Assembly: GCF_000281955.1 (NCBI RefSeq)
Contig: NZ_AKKF01000004.1
Location: forward strand, 1-64,000
Origin: Caulobacter sp. AP07
GTDB taxonomy: Bacteria > Pseudomonadota > Alphaproteobacteria > Caulobacterales > Caulobacteraceae
Length of the DNA stretch: 64,000 nt
Reading direction: 5' to 3'
Position numbers and translations under genes: made by a program. Of the stretch, positions 10,970-18,909 are shown in pieces (the stretch's first letter is position 1; each line of letters opens with the position of its first letter). The notes beneath the pieces are model-generated. The model saw only the letters and a program-made list of their open reading frames with translations, did not search any database and had not been told where the DNA came from.

Positions 10970-11884
10970 CTAGGCCCGCGCCAGCCCCGACCGCTCCGGC
11001 AAGGTCTCGGGTGTCCGCACGTCCCAGGCCAGGCCCACCCGCTCCAGCAGCCGGATGAACGCGAACCCCAAGTCCGCCTGTCCCGGATAGAGCCCCAGCT
11101 TGGCCGAGCCCGGCCAGGCGTGGTGGTTGTTGTGCCAGGCCTCGCCCATGGTCGGGATCGCCGCCCACGGCACGTCGTGGGCCTGGATGCCGGAAGCGGT
11201 GACCAGCCAGCGCTGCGGGCCGGTGCGGTGGGCCAGGCGACCGACGAACCAGTGGCCCGTCACCGACACGCAGACCCGTGCGCAGACGCCCCACAGCAGC
11301 CACGACCAGCCGCCCAGCATCAGCAGCCCGACGGCGACGGGAAGCTGTTGCAGCATCCAGGTCCGCTCCAGGAAGCGGTAGAACCGGTCATCGGCGATCC
11401 GTGGCGGGATCTCCACGCGGGGCGGATGGGCCAGCACCAGCCGGCCGTGCAGGTTCCAGGCATAGTCGGTCCAGAAGCCCGCGCGGTTGGACAGGTAGGG
11501 ATGGCAATCCGGTTGCCGCTGGCCCCAGTCGCGCAGGTCATGGCCCTCGATCATCGCCAGCGGCCCGCTCATCCCGACGAGCGTGCCGGCGTACATCATC
11601 AGGTGGTCCAGCCACGGCGGGCTCTGGAAGCTGCCGTGGATCAGCCGGCGGTGGAAGCCGACCGAGTGGCCGACCAGCAGGGTGGCGCCGGTCAGGACGA
11701 CGAACACCAGCAGGCCGCTCCAGCTGAAGAAGAACGGCGCGGCCAGGGCCCCGGCCAGCATGACGCCCTGCCAGATCGATGTGGCCGGCGCCCAGACCAC
11801 CTTGCCGGTGACGGCGTCGTCGGTCGGGGAGGGGGCGATGGAGTGAACCGCGTAGGGATCGTCGTGGGCGGGGTGATGGGTCAT
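10970..11884 (-). CDS. Membrane fatty-acid desaturase-like protein, degenerate second His box
   Basis: 304 residues with several hydrophobic segments (about 35-75, 90-110, 180-205). It belongs to the membrane diiron desaturase superfamily: first box HRRLIH (HX4H) and third box HNNHH are intact. Where delta-9 enzymes have HRxHH, this protein has HDLRD followed by WGQRQPDCH, losing two expected ligands. The start codon overlaps the stop of the upstream coq7-like gene (ATGA at 11881-11884), so translation is probably coupled. Function is inferred as lipid or quinone-tail oxidation, substrate unknown. Confidence 0.8.
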   Translation of the reverse strand: MTHHPAHDDPYAVHSIAPSPTDDAVTGKVVWAPATSIWQGVMLAGALAAPFFFSWSGLLVFVVLTGATLLVGHSVGFHRRLIHGSFQSPPWLDHLMMYAGTLVGMSGPLAMIEGHDLRDWGQRQPDCHPYLSNRAGFWTDYAWNLHGRLVLAHPPRVEIPPRIADDRFYRFLERTWMLQQLPVAVGLLMLGGWSWLLWGVCARVCVSVTGHWFVGRLAHRTGPQRWLVTASGIQAHDVPWAAIPTMGEAWHNNHHAWPGSAKLGLYPGQADLGFAFIRLLERVGLAWDVRTPETLPERSGLARA

Positions 11885-12471
11885 GCCGCCGCGCCTTCCA
11901 TGCCCAGGCGCCGCGCCAGCCGCGCGATGTCGCCACGCGTCGACAGCCACATCAACGTTTCGGTGCTCATCGTGATCGCCGCGTCGAACAGCCGGCCGAA
12001 CGGCGCCGCCCGATCGCCGCGCATCTTCACCGCGTGCTCCAGGTGCTCCATCTCGTCGGCGCTGACCGACTCGATCAGCGCGGTCAGCTCGGCGTCGTGG
12101 CGGCGCACGAAAGCCAGCTGGATGCTCAGGTGGCGGTGGACGCTACGCTCGACCACCTCGGTGCACAGATAGACCGCCCGCGCCCCGAACAGCGCCGTCG
12201 ACAGGCCCATCAGCAGCGCGCCGGCGGTCCAGATCCACGGCAGGCGGCAGACCTTGGCGGCGCGGGCCGGCATCAGCGCCCGGAAGCGACGGGCGTGGTC
12301 GGCCTCGTGGTCGCGGGTCCATTCCAGGAACGGCGCGACCTCGGGGCAGCGCCATCGCGCCACCGCCAGCTGGGCGCGATACAGCGCCACCCCACCCCGC
12401 TCCCCGGCGTCGTTGACGCGCAGGATGCGGCGGATGACCTGGGCGGGATCGAGGTCTGGACGGGGCGTCAT
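11881..12471 (-). CDS. Demethoxyubiquinone hydroxylase (Coq7-like)
   Basis: 196 residues. Coq7 is a ferritin-like diiron enzyme that hydroxylates demethoxyubiquinone in ubiquinone synthesis. Expected ligands are present: NDAGERGG (Glu), EADH, Glu in LCTEVVE, and DEMEH near the C-terminal third. A hydrophobic helix pair (about WIWTAGALLMGLSTALFGA) suits a membrane-associated protein. ATG 12471 is chosen because GGAG lies 8 bases upstream; ATG 12501 has none. It is first in a two-gene operon with the desaturase and divergent from an ArsR regulator. Confidence 0.88.
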   Translation of the reverse strand: MTPRPDLDPAQVIRRILRVNDAGERGGVALYRAQLAVARWRCPEVAPFLEWTRDHEADHARRFRALMPARAAKVCRLPWIWTAGALLMGLSTALFGARAVYLCTEVVERSVHRHLSIQLAFVRRHDAELTALIESVSADEMEHLEHAVKMRGDRAAPFGRLFDAAITMSTETLMWLSTRGDIARLARRLGMEGAAA

Positions 12472-12539
12472 CGGGCGATCTCCGACCGAGGGGGGCGTCA
12501 TCGCGTCGCCCGCGGTTTTCGCATTTGATAAGCTATTCC

Positions 12540-12590
12540 TTAAATACCTCCCTACCTATTTGCAAGTGCTTAGCGAACAGCTTAAATACC
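12540..12590. promoter_or_regulatory. AT-rich divergent control region with TTAAATACC direct repeats
   Basis: TTAAATACC occurs at 12540-12548 and again at 12582-12590, 42 bp (about four helical turns) apart, in a strikingly AT-rich gap between the coq7-like gene and the ArsR gene. The second copy lies only 6 bp from the ArsR start. This suggests autoregulation and control of the divergent operon. Inferred from sequence. Confidence 0.45.
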
Positions 12591-12595
12591 GATGC

Positions 12596-12907
12596 ATGCA
12601 ACGCGTGTTCGAAGCCCTCTCCTCGACGGTCCGCCGGAAGATCCTGGCCTATCTGGCCCATGCCGAGCTGACGGCGGGGGACATCGCCTCGCGGTTCGAG
12701 ATTTCCAAGCCGGCGGTGTCGCAGCACCTGTCGATCCTCGAGGCGGCCGGCCTGGTGCGCAGCGAGAAGCGCGGCCAGTTCGTGCACTACAGCCTGGTGC
12801 GCGACAGCCTGGTCAACACGTTGAACGACTTCGTCCAGGAGGTCTGCCCGGTCTCCAAGCCGCTGAAGAGCGAGAGCGCCAAGCTGAAGGCCGGGCGGGA
12901 AGAGTAG
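12596..12907 (+). CDS. ArsR/SdpR-family transcriptional regulator
   Basis: 103 residues. A single winged-helix domain: FEALSSTVRRKILAYLA, the recognition helix KPAVSQHLSILEAAGLV, and the wing KRGQFVHYSLV. No CxC metal-binding motif of classical ArsR is seen, so it is closer to the SdpR-like group. ATG 12596 has no ribosome-binding site and may be leaderless or weakly translated. A GNAT gene follows after 12 bp. It faces the coq7-desaturase operon across an AT-rich region with direct repeats, its likely target. Confidence 0.88.
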   Translation: MQRVFEALSSTVRRKILAYLAHAELTAGDIASRFEISKPAVSQHLSILEAAGLVRSEKRGQFVHYSLVRDSLVNTLNDFVQEVCPVSKPLKSESAKLKAGREE

Positions 12908-12919
12908 GGAGCCAGCCGC

Positions 12920-13525
12920 ATGCAGGTCGGATCGGCGGAGGGGCTGCGACTCGCGAGGGGCGACGACTGGCGGACCCTGGGCGAGGTCACCGCCGAGGCC
13001 TTCGCGGCCGATCCGGTGGCGACCTGGACCTTCGACGGCAAACCGTGCCTGCGGCCGGTGTTCCAGCGCCTGGCGCGGGACGTCTACCTGCCGCGCGGAA
13101 TCTGCCACCTCGCCGATGGGGACCTGGGCGCGACCATGTGGCTGCCGCCGGGCGCCAGCAAGGAACTGCCGGGCGTGTCGCTGCTGGGCGCCGCCGCGCG
13201 GCTGCTGATCGACGGCGGTCCCCGGGCGATGGCCCGGGCCCTGGCGGTCGACGCCGAGATGGCGCGCCGCAAGCCCAAGGCGCCGCACGCCTACCTGTTC
13301 ACCATCGGCGTCCGAGCCTCGGCGCGTGGCAAGGGGCTGGGCCGGCGGTTGCTGGCCCCGGTGCTGGCCGCCTGCGACGCGGCGGGCGTGCCGGCCTATC
13401 TGGAGAACAGCAACCCGGCCAACACGCCGCTCTATGCTGGGGCCGGGTTTCGCACCCTGGACGTCTTCTCGCCGGCCCCGGGGTGCCCGCCGCTGGCGGC
13501 GATGTGGCGGGAGGCGTCGGCCTGA
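12920..13525 (+). CDS. GNAT-family N-acetyltransferase
   Basis: 201 residues. The acetyl-CoA site is clear: FTIGVRASARGKGLGRRLLAPVL (motif A), followed by YLENSNPANTPLYAGAGFRTLDVF (motif B). The first half (residues 1-120) is less typical and probably shapes the substrate pocket. The substrate cannot be told. It is 12 bp downstream of the ArsR gene and probably co-transcribed with it. Confidence 0.87.
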   Translation: MQVGSAEGLRLARGDDWRTLGEVTAEAFAADPVATWTFDGKPCLRPVFQRLARDVYLPRGICHLADGDLGATMWLPPGASKELPGVSLLGAAARLLIDGGPRAMARALAVDAEMARRKPKAPHAYLFTIGVRASARGKGLGRRLLAPVLAACDAAGVPAYLENSNPANTPLYAGAGFRTLDVFSPAPGCPPLAAMWREASA

Positions 13526-13567
13526 CCCCTCTACCCCGTCCCCCGACTCACCGCTAGAACACCTCCC

Positions 13568-14389
13568 GTGACCCAACCTCCTCACCTAGGCCGCGTGCTC
13601 GTCCTCGCCGGATCGGATTCCGGCGGCGGGGCGGGGATCCAGGCCGACATCAAGACCATCACCGCCCTGGGCGGCTACGCGGCCACGGCGATCACGGCCG
13701 TCACCGTGCAGAACACCCTGGGCGTCACCGGCGTCCATCCGATCCCGCGGGACATCGTCGAGGCCCAGGCCCGCGCCGTGCTGGACGACATCGGGGCCGA
13801 CGCCCTGAAGACCGGCATGCTGGGCGACGCGGCCATGGTCGAGGTCGTGGCCCGGGTGCTGGACAGCGCCAAGGCAATCCCCGCCGTCGTCGATCCGGTG
13901 ATGGTCGCCAAGGGCGGGGCGTCGCTGCTGGCCGAGCAGGCGATTGGCGCCCTGCGGACCCTGATGATCCCCCGCGCCGCCCTGCTGACCCCCAACGCCC
14001 CGGAGGCCGCCGTCCTGACCGGGCTGAGCGTCGAGACCACCGACGACCTGCGCCGGGCCGGCGAGGCGCTGCTGGAACTCGGCGCCCAGGCGGTGTTGAT
14101 GAAGGGCGGTCACATTCTTGAGGGGAGCGGGGCTGGTGACCGGGTCATCGACCTGCTGATCACCCGTCACGGCGAGACCGCCTTCGAGGGCGAACGCATC
14201 GACACCCGCCACACCCATGGCACCGGCTGCACCCTGGCCAGCGCCTGCGCGACGGGCCTGGCCCAGGGGCTGTCGCTGACCGAGTCGGTGGCCCGGGCCT
14301 GGAACTACGTCCACGAGGCCATGCTGCGCGCGCCCGGGTTCGGGGCCGGACATGGGCCGCTGGACCATGGCTGGGTGGTGCGCAAATGA
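13568..14389 (+). CDS. thiD: Hydroxymethylpyrimidine/phosphomethylpyrimidine kinase ThiD
   Basis: 273 residues. ThiD phosphorylates HMP and HMP-P in thiamine synthesis. Ribokinase-type features are present: LVLAGSDSGGGAGIQADIKT near the N-terminus, DALKTGMLGD, VDPVMVAKGG, LTPNAPEA and the ATP/anion-hole motif THGTGCTLASA. The start is GTG. Its last codons overlap the next start (ATGA at 14386-14389), so the two genes are coupled. Confidence 0.96.
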   Translation: MTQPPHLGRVLVLAGSDSGGGAGIQADIKTITALGGYAATAITAVTVQNTLGVTGVHPIPRDIVEAQARAVLDDIGADALKTGMLGDAAMVEVVARVLDSAKAIPAVVDPVMVAKGGASLLAEQAIGALRTLMIPRAALLTPNAPEAAVLTGLSVETTDDLRRAGEALLELGAQAVLMKGGHILEGSGAGDRVIDLLITRHGETAFEGERIDTRHTHGTGCTLASACATGLAQGLSLTESVARAWNYVHEAMLRAPGFGAGHGPLDHGWVVRK

Positions 14390-14967
14390 GCGATCTGCAA
14401 GCCCGCCTCGTCGGGATCATCCGCAGCGTCCCCACCACCATGCAGGTGCTGCGGACGATCCGCGACCTCGACCTGCCCGACCCGATGGTGTTCTCCGGCG
14501 CGGTCTATCAGCCGGTGTGGAATCACCTGACCGGCCGCGCGCCGGACTACGGAATCAAGGATTATGACGTCGCCTATCACGACGCTTCCGACACCTCCTA
14601 CGAGGCCGAGGACGTGGTGATCCGGCGGGTGGCGGCGGCGTTCGAGGCGCCGCTGCGTGACCTGGTCGAGGTCCGCAACCAGGCCCGGGTCCACCTGTGG
14701 TTCGAGGGCAAGTTCGGGGCCGACGAGCCCTATCCGCCGCTGCTGTCCAGCGCCGACGCCTTGAAGCGCTTCGTGGCCACCGCCTTCTGCGTGGGCGTGC
14801 GGCTGGAGGCGGACGACAGCTTGAGCGTCTGGGCGCCGTTCGGCCTGGAGGACCTGTTCGCCCTGCGCCTGCGGCCCAACCCCTTGCGGGTGAAGGGCGC
14901 GGGCGGCTGGGAACGGACCACCGGCTCGGCCAAGGCGCGGTGGCCGGAGATCACGATCGAGGGGTAG
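14386..14967 (+). CDS. Nucleotidyltransferase-like family protein
   Basis: 193 residues. It resembles the family of short bacterial proteins annotated as nucleotidyltransferase family (Pfam NTP_transf_6 type): GAVYQPVWNHLTGRAPDYGIKDYDVAYHD contains the G-x-W and D-x-D-like pattern, then VEVRNQARVHLWFEGKFG. Biochemical function is not established for this family. Translationally coupled to thiD through a 4-bp overlap, although a role in thiamine metabolism is not indicated by the sequence itself. Confidence 0.8.
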   Translation: MSDLQARLVGIIRSVPTTMQVLRTIRDLDLPDPMVFSGAVYQPVWNHLTGRAPDYGIKDYDVAYHDASDTSYEAEDVVIRRVAAAFEAPLRDLVEVRNQARVHLWFEGKFGADEPYPPLLSSADALKRFVATAFCVGVRLEADDSLSVWAPFGLEDLFALRLRPNPLRVKGAGGWERTTGSAKARWPEITIEG

Positions 14968-14975
14968 GCTTGGCG

Positions 14976-15001
14976 GGGGACAGGCGCATGCGCCTGTCCC
15001 C
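14976..15001. repeat. 26-bp perfect palindrome, type G copy 1
   Basis: GGGGACAGGCGCA followed directly by its exact reverse complement. An identical 26-bp copy lies at 42412-42437. Here it starts 8 bp after a stop codon, so a transcription-ending role is possible, but there is no T tract. Confidence 0.9.
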
Positions 15002-15013
15002 GATCCGCGCCGA

Positions 15014-15036
15014 AACATTGTCACTGTAACAATGTT
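15014..15036. promoter_or_regulatory. Perfect inverted repeat upstream of the PhzF gene
   Basis: AACATTGT, 7-bp spacer, ACAATGTT, 67 bp before the PhzF start. The size and symmetry suit a dimeric repressor or activator site. The regulator is unknown. Confidence 0.55.
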
Positions 15037-15103
15037 GGCTTTGATCTAGAGACGGTTCGGCCATACGACCAGGAGATCGACCGATTTTCGAGAGACCTCC
15101 GCC

Positions 15104-15931
15104 ATGCGCCAGTGGACCGTCGACGCCTTCGCCTCGGGCCCGTTCAAGGGCAATCCGGCCTGCGTGGTCGAGCCGCTGGACGCCTGGCCCGATGCGGCCT
15201 GGATGCAGGCCTTGGCCGCCGAGAACAACCAGGCCGAAACCGCCTTCCTGCTGAAGACCGCCGACCCGGCGCGGTTCGGCCTGCGCTGGTTCACGCCGAC
15301 GGTGGAGGCGCCGATCTGCGGCCACGCCACCCTGGCCTCGGCCCACGTGCTGTTCGCCGAATTGGCCCTCGACGTCCCGCTGATCACCTTCGAGACCCTG
15401 GCGGGCGACCTGACCGTGCGTCGGGACGGCGAGGGGCTGGAGATGGACTTCCCGGCCGATCCGCCGCGTCGCACTCCTGTCCCCGAGGGCCTGGCCGAGG
15501 CCCTGGGCGCTCGACCGGTCGAGATGTGGGCCGGAATCTATCTGGTGGCGGTGCTGGAGGACGAGGCGACGGTGCGGGCCCTGAAGCCCGACCTGGCCGC
15601 GCTGGTGGGCATCGGGGGCGAGGCGACCGGCGGGCCGGGCCAAACCGTGGTCGTGGCCCTGGCCGACGCCGGCCGGCCCTATGACGTGGTCAGCCGCTTC
15701 TTCGCCCCGGGTTGCGGCATCCCCGAGGACCCGACCACCGGTTCGGCCCACTGCATCCTGGCCCCGCTGTTCTCCGAACGCCTGGGCCGGGCGACGCTGC
15801 GCTACCACCAGGCCTATCCAGGCCGGGGCGGCGACCTGGAATGCGAAGACCGCGGCGCGCGCGTTCTGTTGCGCGGCCGCGGCTTCACGATGGTCGAGAG
15901 CCGGCTGAGGGGAGCGCCGGCTCTCGGTTAG
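15104..15931 (+). CDS. PhzF-family isomerase/epimerase-like protein
   Basis: 275 residues. The PhzF family shares a diaminopimelate-epimerase-like fold; PhzF itself isomerises an intermediate of phenazine synthesis, but most homologues have no known substrate. Conserved elements are [15 protein letters not shown], the catalytic-type Glu45 in [27 protein letters not shown] and DPTTGSAH. No other phenazine genes are near, so phenazine synthesis is unlikely. A monocistronic gene with a perfect inverted repeat in its promoter region. Confidence 0.88.
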   Translation: MRQWTVDAFASGPFKGNPACVVEPLDAWPDAAWMQALAAENNQAETAFLLKTADPARFGLRWFTPTVEAPICGHATLASAHVLFAELALDVPLITFETLAGDLTVRRDGEGLEMDFPADPPRRTPVPEGLAEALGARPVEMWAGIYLVAVLEDEATVRALKPDLAALVGIGGEATGGPGQTVVVALADAGRPYDVVSRFFAPGCGIPEDPTTGSAHCILAPLFSERLGRATLRYHQAYPGRGGDLECEDRGARVLLRGRGFTMVESRLRGAPALG

Positions 15932-15940
15932 GACCTCGAA

Positions 15941-16318
15941 CTAGTTGCGGTCGCGGCCGTAGCCGTAACCGTAGTCGCGGTCATGGCGCTCGTAGCGGAT
16001 CTGGGCGCTGATGCGGTCGAAGCGACGATCCAGGTCGTCACGTTCCCAGCGGCTCAGGCCGTCACGGCTGTAGCGGTATTGCAGGCGGGCGGTTTCGCGC
16101 AGGTCGCCCTTCAGGCGCCAGGCTTCCCGGCGGTCCAGGCTGCCGTTGCGGATGCCCCTGTCGATGCGCTGGTCGAGGCGAGCGACGCGGTCGCCGCCCT
16201 GGTTCCAGCCGCCGCGGTCGTCATAGCCCCGGTCATAGGACTGGGCCATGGCGGCGACGGGCAGGGCGGTGGCGGCGACGGCCGAGACCGCGGCGATCGA
16301 AAGCAGAATCTTTTTCAT
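15941..16318 (-). CDS. Secreted Arg/Asp/Tyr-rich protein of unknown function
   Basis: 125 residues. Signal peptide 1-25 (ending AMAQ), a Tyr/Gly/Asp-rich stretch, then a strongly charged helical region with repeated RLDQRIDRGIRNGSLDRREA and RDDLDRRFDRISAQIR patterns, ending in a Tyr/Gly/Arg tail. The helical part vaguely recalls small periplasmic Spy/CpxP-like proteins but no family motif is present. Convergent with the PhzF gene, 9 bp apart. Confidence 0.8.
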   Translation of the reverse strand: MKKILLSIAAVSAVAATALPVAAMAQSYDRGYDDRGGWNQGGDRVARLDQRIDRGIRNGSLDRREAWRLKGDLRETARLQYRYSRDGLSRWERDDLDRRFDRISAQIRYERHDRDYGYGYGRDRN

Positions 16319-16461
16319 CGGTACGGGTCCTCTTGAACGGGTCCGCCATCCGGTTGGACGACGTTGACCTCAAAAGACCACACCGCGTCTGAAGCGGTTC
16401 TGAGCCGCTTGTTATGTGGCGTTCAGGTAGCTGAACCGGAATTTGGGAGTGGGGGGCGATC

Positions 16462-18345
16462 CTAGGCCGCCGCCACCTTGGAGCCGTCCTTGCGCGAGGC
16501 GGCCACGGCGGTTTCGATGGCGTCGTAGAGCTTGGTCACCTCGATCGGCTTGGCGACGTGGCCGTCCATGCCGGCGGCCATGTAGCCCTCGACCTGGTGG
16601 ACCAGGGCGTTGGCGGTGACCGCCACGATCGGGATGCGCTTGCGGCCTTCGCTGATCTCCAGGCCGCGGATGGTGCGGGCGGCCTCGACGCCGTCCATCA
16701 CCGGCATGTGGATGTCCATCAGCACGATGTCGAAGCCGCCGCGCTTCCACGCCTCGACGCAGGCCACGCCGTCGGCCACCAGTTCGACCTCGGCGCCCAG
16801 CGGGGCCAGGACGGCGGCGATGACCTTCTGATTGGTCGGATTGTCGTCGGCGGCCAGCACCCGCAGGCGGCGCTCGGATTCGATCGGCGGCGGGGCGGCT
16901 TCCGCCGGCGCGGGGGTGGTCGCCTCGCCACGCGGCATGGCGACCACGACGGTGAAGGTCGAGCCCTGGCCCTCGCGGCTCTGGACGTGCACGCCGCCGC
17001 CCATCAGCGTGGCCAGTTCGTTGCAGATCGACAGGCCCAGGCCCGAGCCGCCGAACCGGCGCGTGGTCGAGCTGTCGGCCTGGACGAACTTGTCGAACAG
17101 CCGCGGCAGGGTCTCGGCGTCGATGCCGATGCCGGTGTCGACCACGTCGATGCGCAGGCCGCGACCGTCGTCGGCCGAGGCGAACCGCACCGAGACCGAG
17201 CCCTCCAGCGTGAACTTCAGGGCGTTGGAGACCAGGTTGCCGAGGATCTGGCGCAGGCGGTCGGCGTCGCCGCGCCAGGCGCCCAGGGCCTCGGGCGCGA
17301 CGAAGACGCCGAACTCCAGGCCCTTCTGGCGGGCCTGGGTGGCGAAGGATTCGCGGACCGACAGGGCCAGGCTGGCCAGGTCGAAATCGCGCTCGACCAG
17401 GTCCAGGCGCCCGGCCTCGATCTTGGACAGGTCCAGCACGTCGTTGAGCACCGACAGCAGCAGGGCGCCGGATTCGCGGATCACCGACAGGCGCTCGCGC
17501 TGGACGGCGTTCAGCTCGCCCATGGCCATCACCTCGGTCATGGCCAGGACGCCGTTCAGGGGCGTGCGGATCTCGTGGCTCATATTGGCCAGGAAGTGCG
17601 ACTTCAGGACGTTGGCGGCGTTGGCGTCGTCGCGGGCCTTGACCAGCTGGGCCATGGCCCCGCGCAGGTCGTGGTCGTTGATCTCCAGCCGTGAGACCAG
17701 GTGGTTGAAGCTGTCGGTCAGGCTGTGGAAGACGTCGTCGTCCGCCGCCTGCTCGACGGGCTTGAAGCGGCCGTCGGCGGCCACCTCGCGCATGGCCTGG
17801 GACAGGCGCTCCATCGGCTTGGTCATACGGCGGGCCAGGCCGTTGGCCAGCAGGATCGCCAGGCCGGCCGAACCGAAGAACAGGGTGCCGGTCAGGGCCA
17901 GGTCGCGGGCCAGGATGTCGGTCAGGCTGGGGCGCTTGGCCACCAGCGCCAGGGTTCCGACCTGGCGCGAGCCCAGCATGATCGGCCGGGTCAGGGTTTC
18001 GACGTCCGGACCGACGCCGGCTCCGATCTGGGCCGTGACCTGGCCCTGCATGTCGGCCAGCCGCACGGCGATGACGTTGGGGGCCTTGGCCACCGCTTCC
18101 AGGGCGCGGTAGGCGCCGACGGTATTGTGGTCGGCCATGGGCGCGGCCGCTCCGGCCGCCACCATCTGGGCGAGGATCTCGTGGCTGGCCTTGGATTCCT
18201 GACGGGCGACGCTCCATTGCTGGAGCATGAAGCACAGACATGCCGCCAACAGCGCGGCCACGGTCGTGGTCAGCGCGACGGCGGCGATACGCGCCTGCAA
18301 GGGCGCATGCGTCGCGGCTTCGGAGCTGCGGCTGTCGTCGATCAT
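16462..18345 (-). CDS. Hybrid sensor histidine kinase with C-terminal receiver
   Basis: 627 residues. Order: transmembrane helix (about 19-42), periplasmic sensor (43-150, resembling CHASE8: ILAQMVAAGAAAPMADHNTVGAYRALEAV), second transmembrane helix (about 150-170), HAMP-like linker, HisKA with phospho-acceptor MSHEIRTPLNG, HATPase with NLVSNALKF (N), DTGIGI (G1), FDKFVQADSSTTRRFGGSGLGL (F and G2), and a receiver with ADDN, LMDIHMPVMDG (Asp acceptor), T in VTANA and AKPI. No Hpt domain is present, so a separate phosphotransferase such as ChpT may receive the phosphate. Target unknown. Confidence 0.93.
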   Translation of the reverse strand: MIDDSRSSEAATHAPLQARIAAVALTTTVAALLAACLCFMLQQWSVARQESKASHEILAQMVAAGAAAPMADHNTVGAYRALEAVAKAPNVIAVRLADMQGQVTAQIGAGVGPDVETLTRPIMLGSRQVGTLALVAKRPSLTDILARDLALTGTLFFGSAGLAILLANGLARRMTKPMERLSQAMREVAADGRFKPVEQAADDDVFHSLTDSFNHLVSRLEINDHDLRGAMAQLVKARDDANAANVLKSHFLANMSHEIRTPLNGVLAMTEVMAMGELNAVQRERLSVIRESGALLLSVLNDVLDLSKIEAGRLDLVERDFDLASLALSVRESFATQARQKGLEFGVFVAPEALGAWRGDADRLRQILGNLVSNALKFTLEGSVSVRFASADDGRGLRIDVVDTGIGIDAETLPRLFDKFVQADSSTTRRFGGSGLGLSICNELATLMGGGVHVQSREGQGSTFTVVVAMPRGEATTPAPAEAAPPPIESERRLRVLAADDNPTNQKVIAAVLAPLGAEVELVADGVACVEAWKRGGFDIVLMDIHMPVMDGVEAARTIRGLEISEGRKRIPIVAVTANALVHQVEGYMAAGMDGHVAKPIEVTKLYDAIETAVAASRKDGSKVAAA

Positions 18346-18465
18346 TTCCCGTCCTAGGAGAATCCCAGGGTCCTAGCTTGGCCCAATCTTCCTAACGCTT
18401 CGCTTCCAAGTCACGACATGGGTGCGACAAAACAACGTTAACGGGCGTTTCTGTTTGCAATATTT

Positions 18466-18482
18466 TTAACTTTCCGTTTACC
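18466..18482. promoter_or_regulatory. CtrA-like site (TTAA-N7-TTTACC)
   Basis: TTAA at 18466-18469, seven bases, then TTTACC at 18477-18482. This is one mismatch from the CtrA consensus TTAA-N7-TTAACC known in Caulobacter. It lies 34 bp before the start of the 18516 gene, in an AT-rich promoter-like region. Confidence 0.35.
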
Positions 18483-18515
18483 TCGCTTATTAGGCTTTCA
18501 TTAAGGAGACGGGGC

Positions 18516-18851
18516 ATGGAAAAGGTTTTTGTTGTTAAGCGCGCGGCCGCCAAGCTGCACGCAACCGAAGCCGCGATCGATGCGGCCATGGTTCAAACCG
18601 CTGAAATGATGGCGGAACTGGTCCAGACCCGTAAGGACCTGAACCTGTCGGCGACGGTCGCCGCCGGCGCCACCGCCAAGGTCGTCGCCGCGATGGCCGC
18701 CCTGTCGGAAGCCCGCACGGCCATGGTCGACGCCCACGCCGAAATGGACCAAGTCCGCCTGCGCCTCGGCGTCCGCACCAAGATGATGGGCTGGGAATTC
18801 AAGATGGAAGCGGCTCCGGTGGCCGACGACCGTCTGTCCGAAGCCAGCTAA
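18516..18851 (+). CDS. Small all-helical protein of unknown function
   Basis: 111 residues with no signal peptide or membrane helix. Nearly the whole chain is Ala/Met/Leu/Val-rich helix with heptad-like spacing (KLHATEAAIDAAMVQTAEMM, VVAAMAALSEARTAMVDAHA), suggesting a coiled coil or helical bundle. A strong ribosome site AAGGAG sits 7 bases before ATG. The upstream region is AT-rich and has a CtrA-like site. It is divergent from the hybrid kinase (170-bp gap); a functional link is possible but not shown. Confidence 0.82.
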   Translation: MEKVFVVKRAAAKLHATEAAIDAAMVQTAEMMAELVQTRKDLNLSATVAAGATAKVVAAMAALSEARTAMVDAHAEMDQVRLRLGVRTKMMGWEFKMEAAPVADDRLSEAS

Positions 18852-18871
18852 GCAATATTGCAAGAGTTTAA

Positions 18872-18909
18872 TCCCTAGAGTCTCCAATTCACGTTAGAGA
18901 CTCTAGGGA
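18872..18909. promoter_or_regulatory. 13-bp inverted repeat with two GANTC sites, overlapping a start codon
   Basis: TCCCTAGAGTCTC (18872-18884) and GAGACTCTAGGGA (18897-18909) are perfect complements with a 12-bp loop. Each arm contains a CcrM target (GAGTC 18878-18882, GACTC 18899-18903). The last base is the A of the ATG of the next gene. Confidence 0.7.

Noticed and set aside
15104-15931. A phenazine biosynthesis locus
   Set aside because: Only a lone PhzF-family gene is present, with no other phz genes.
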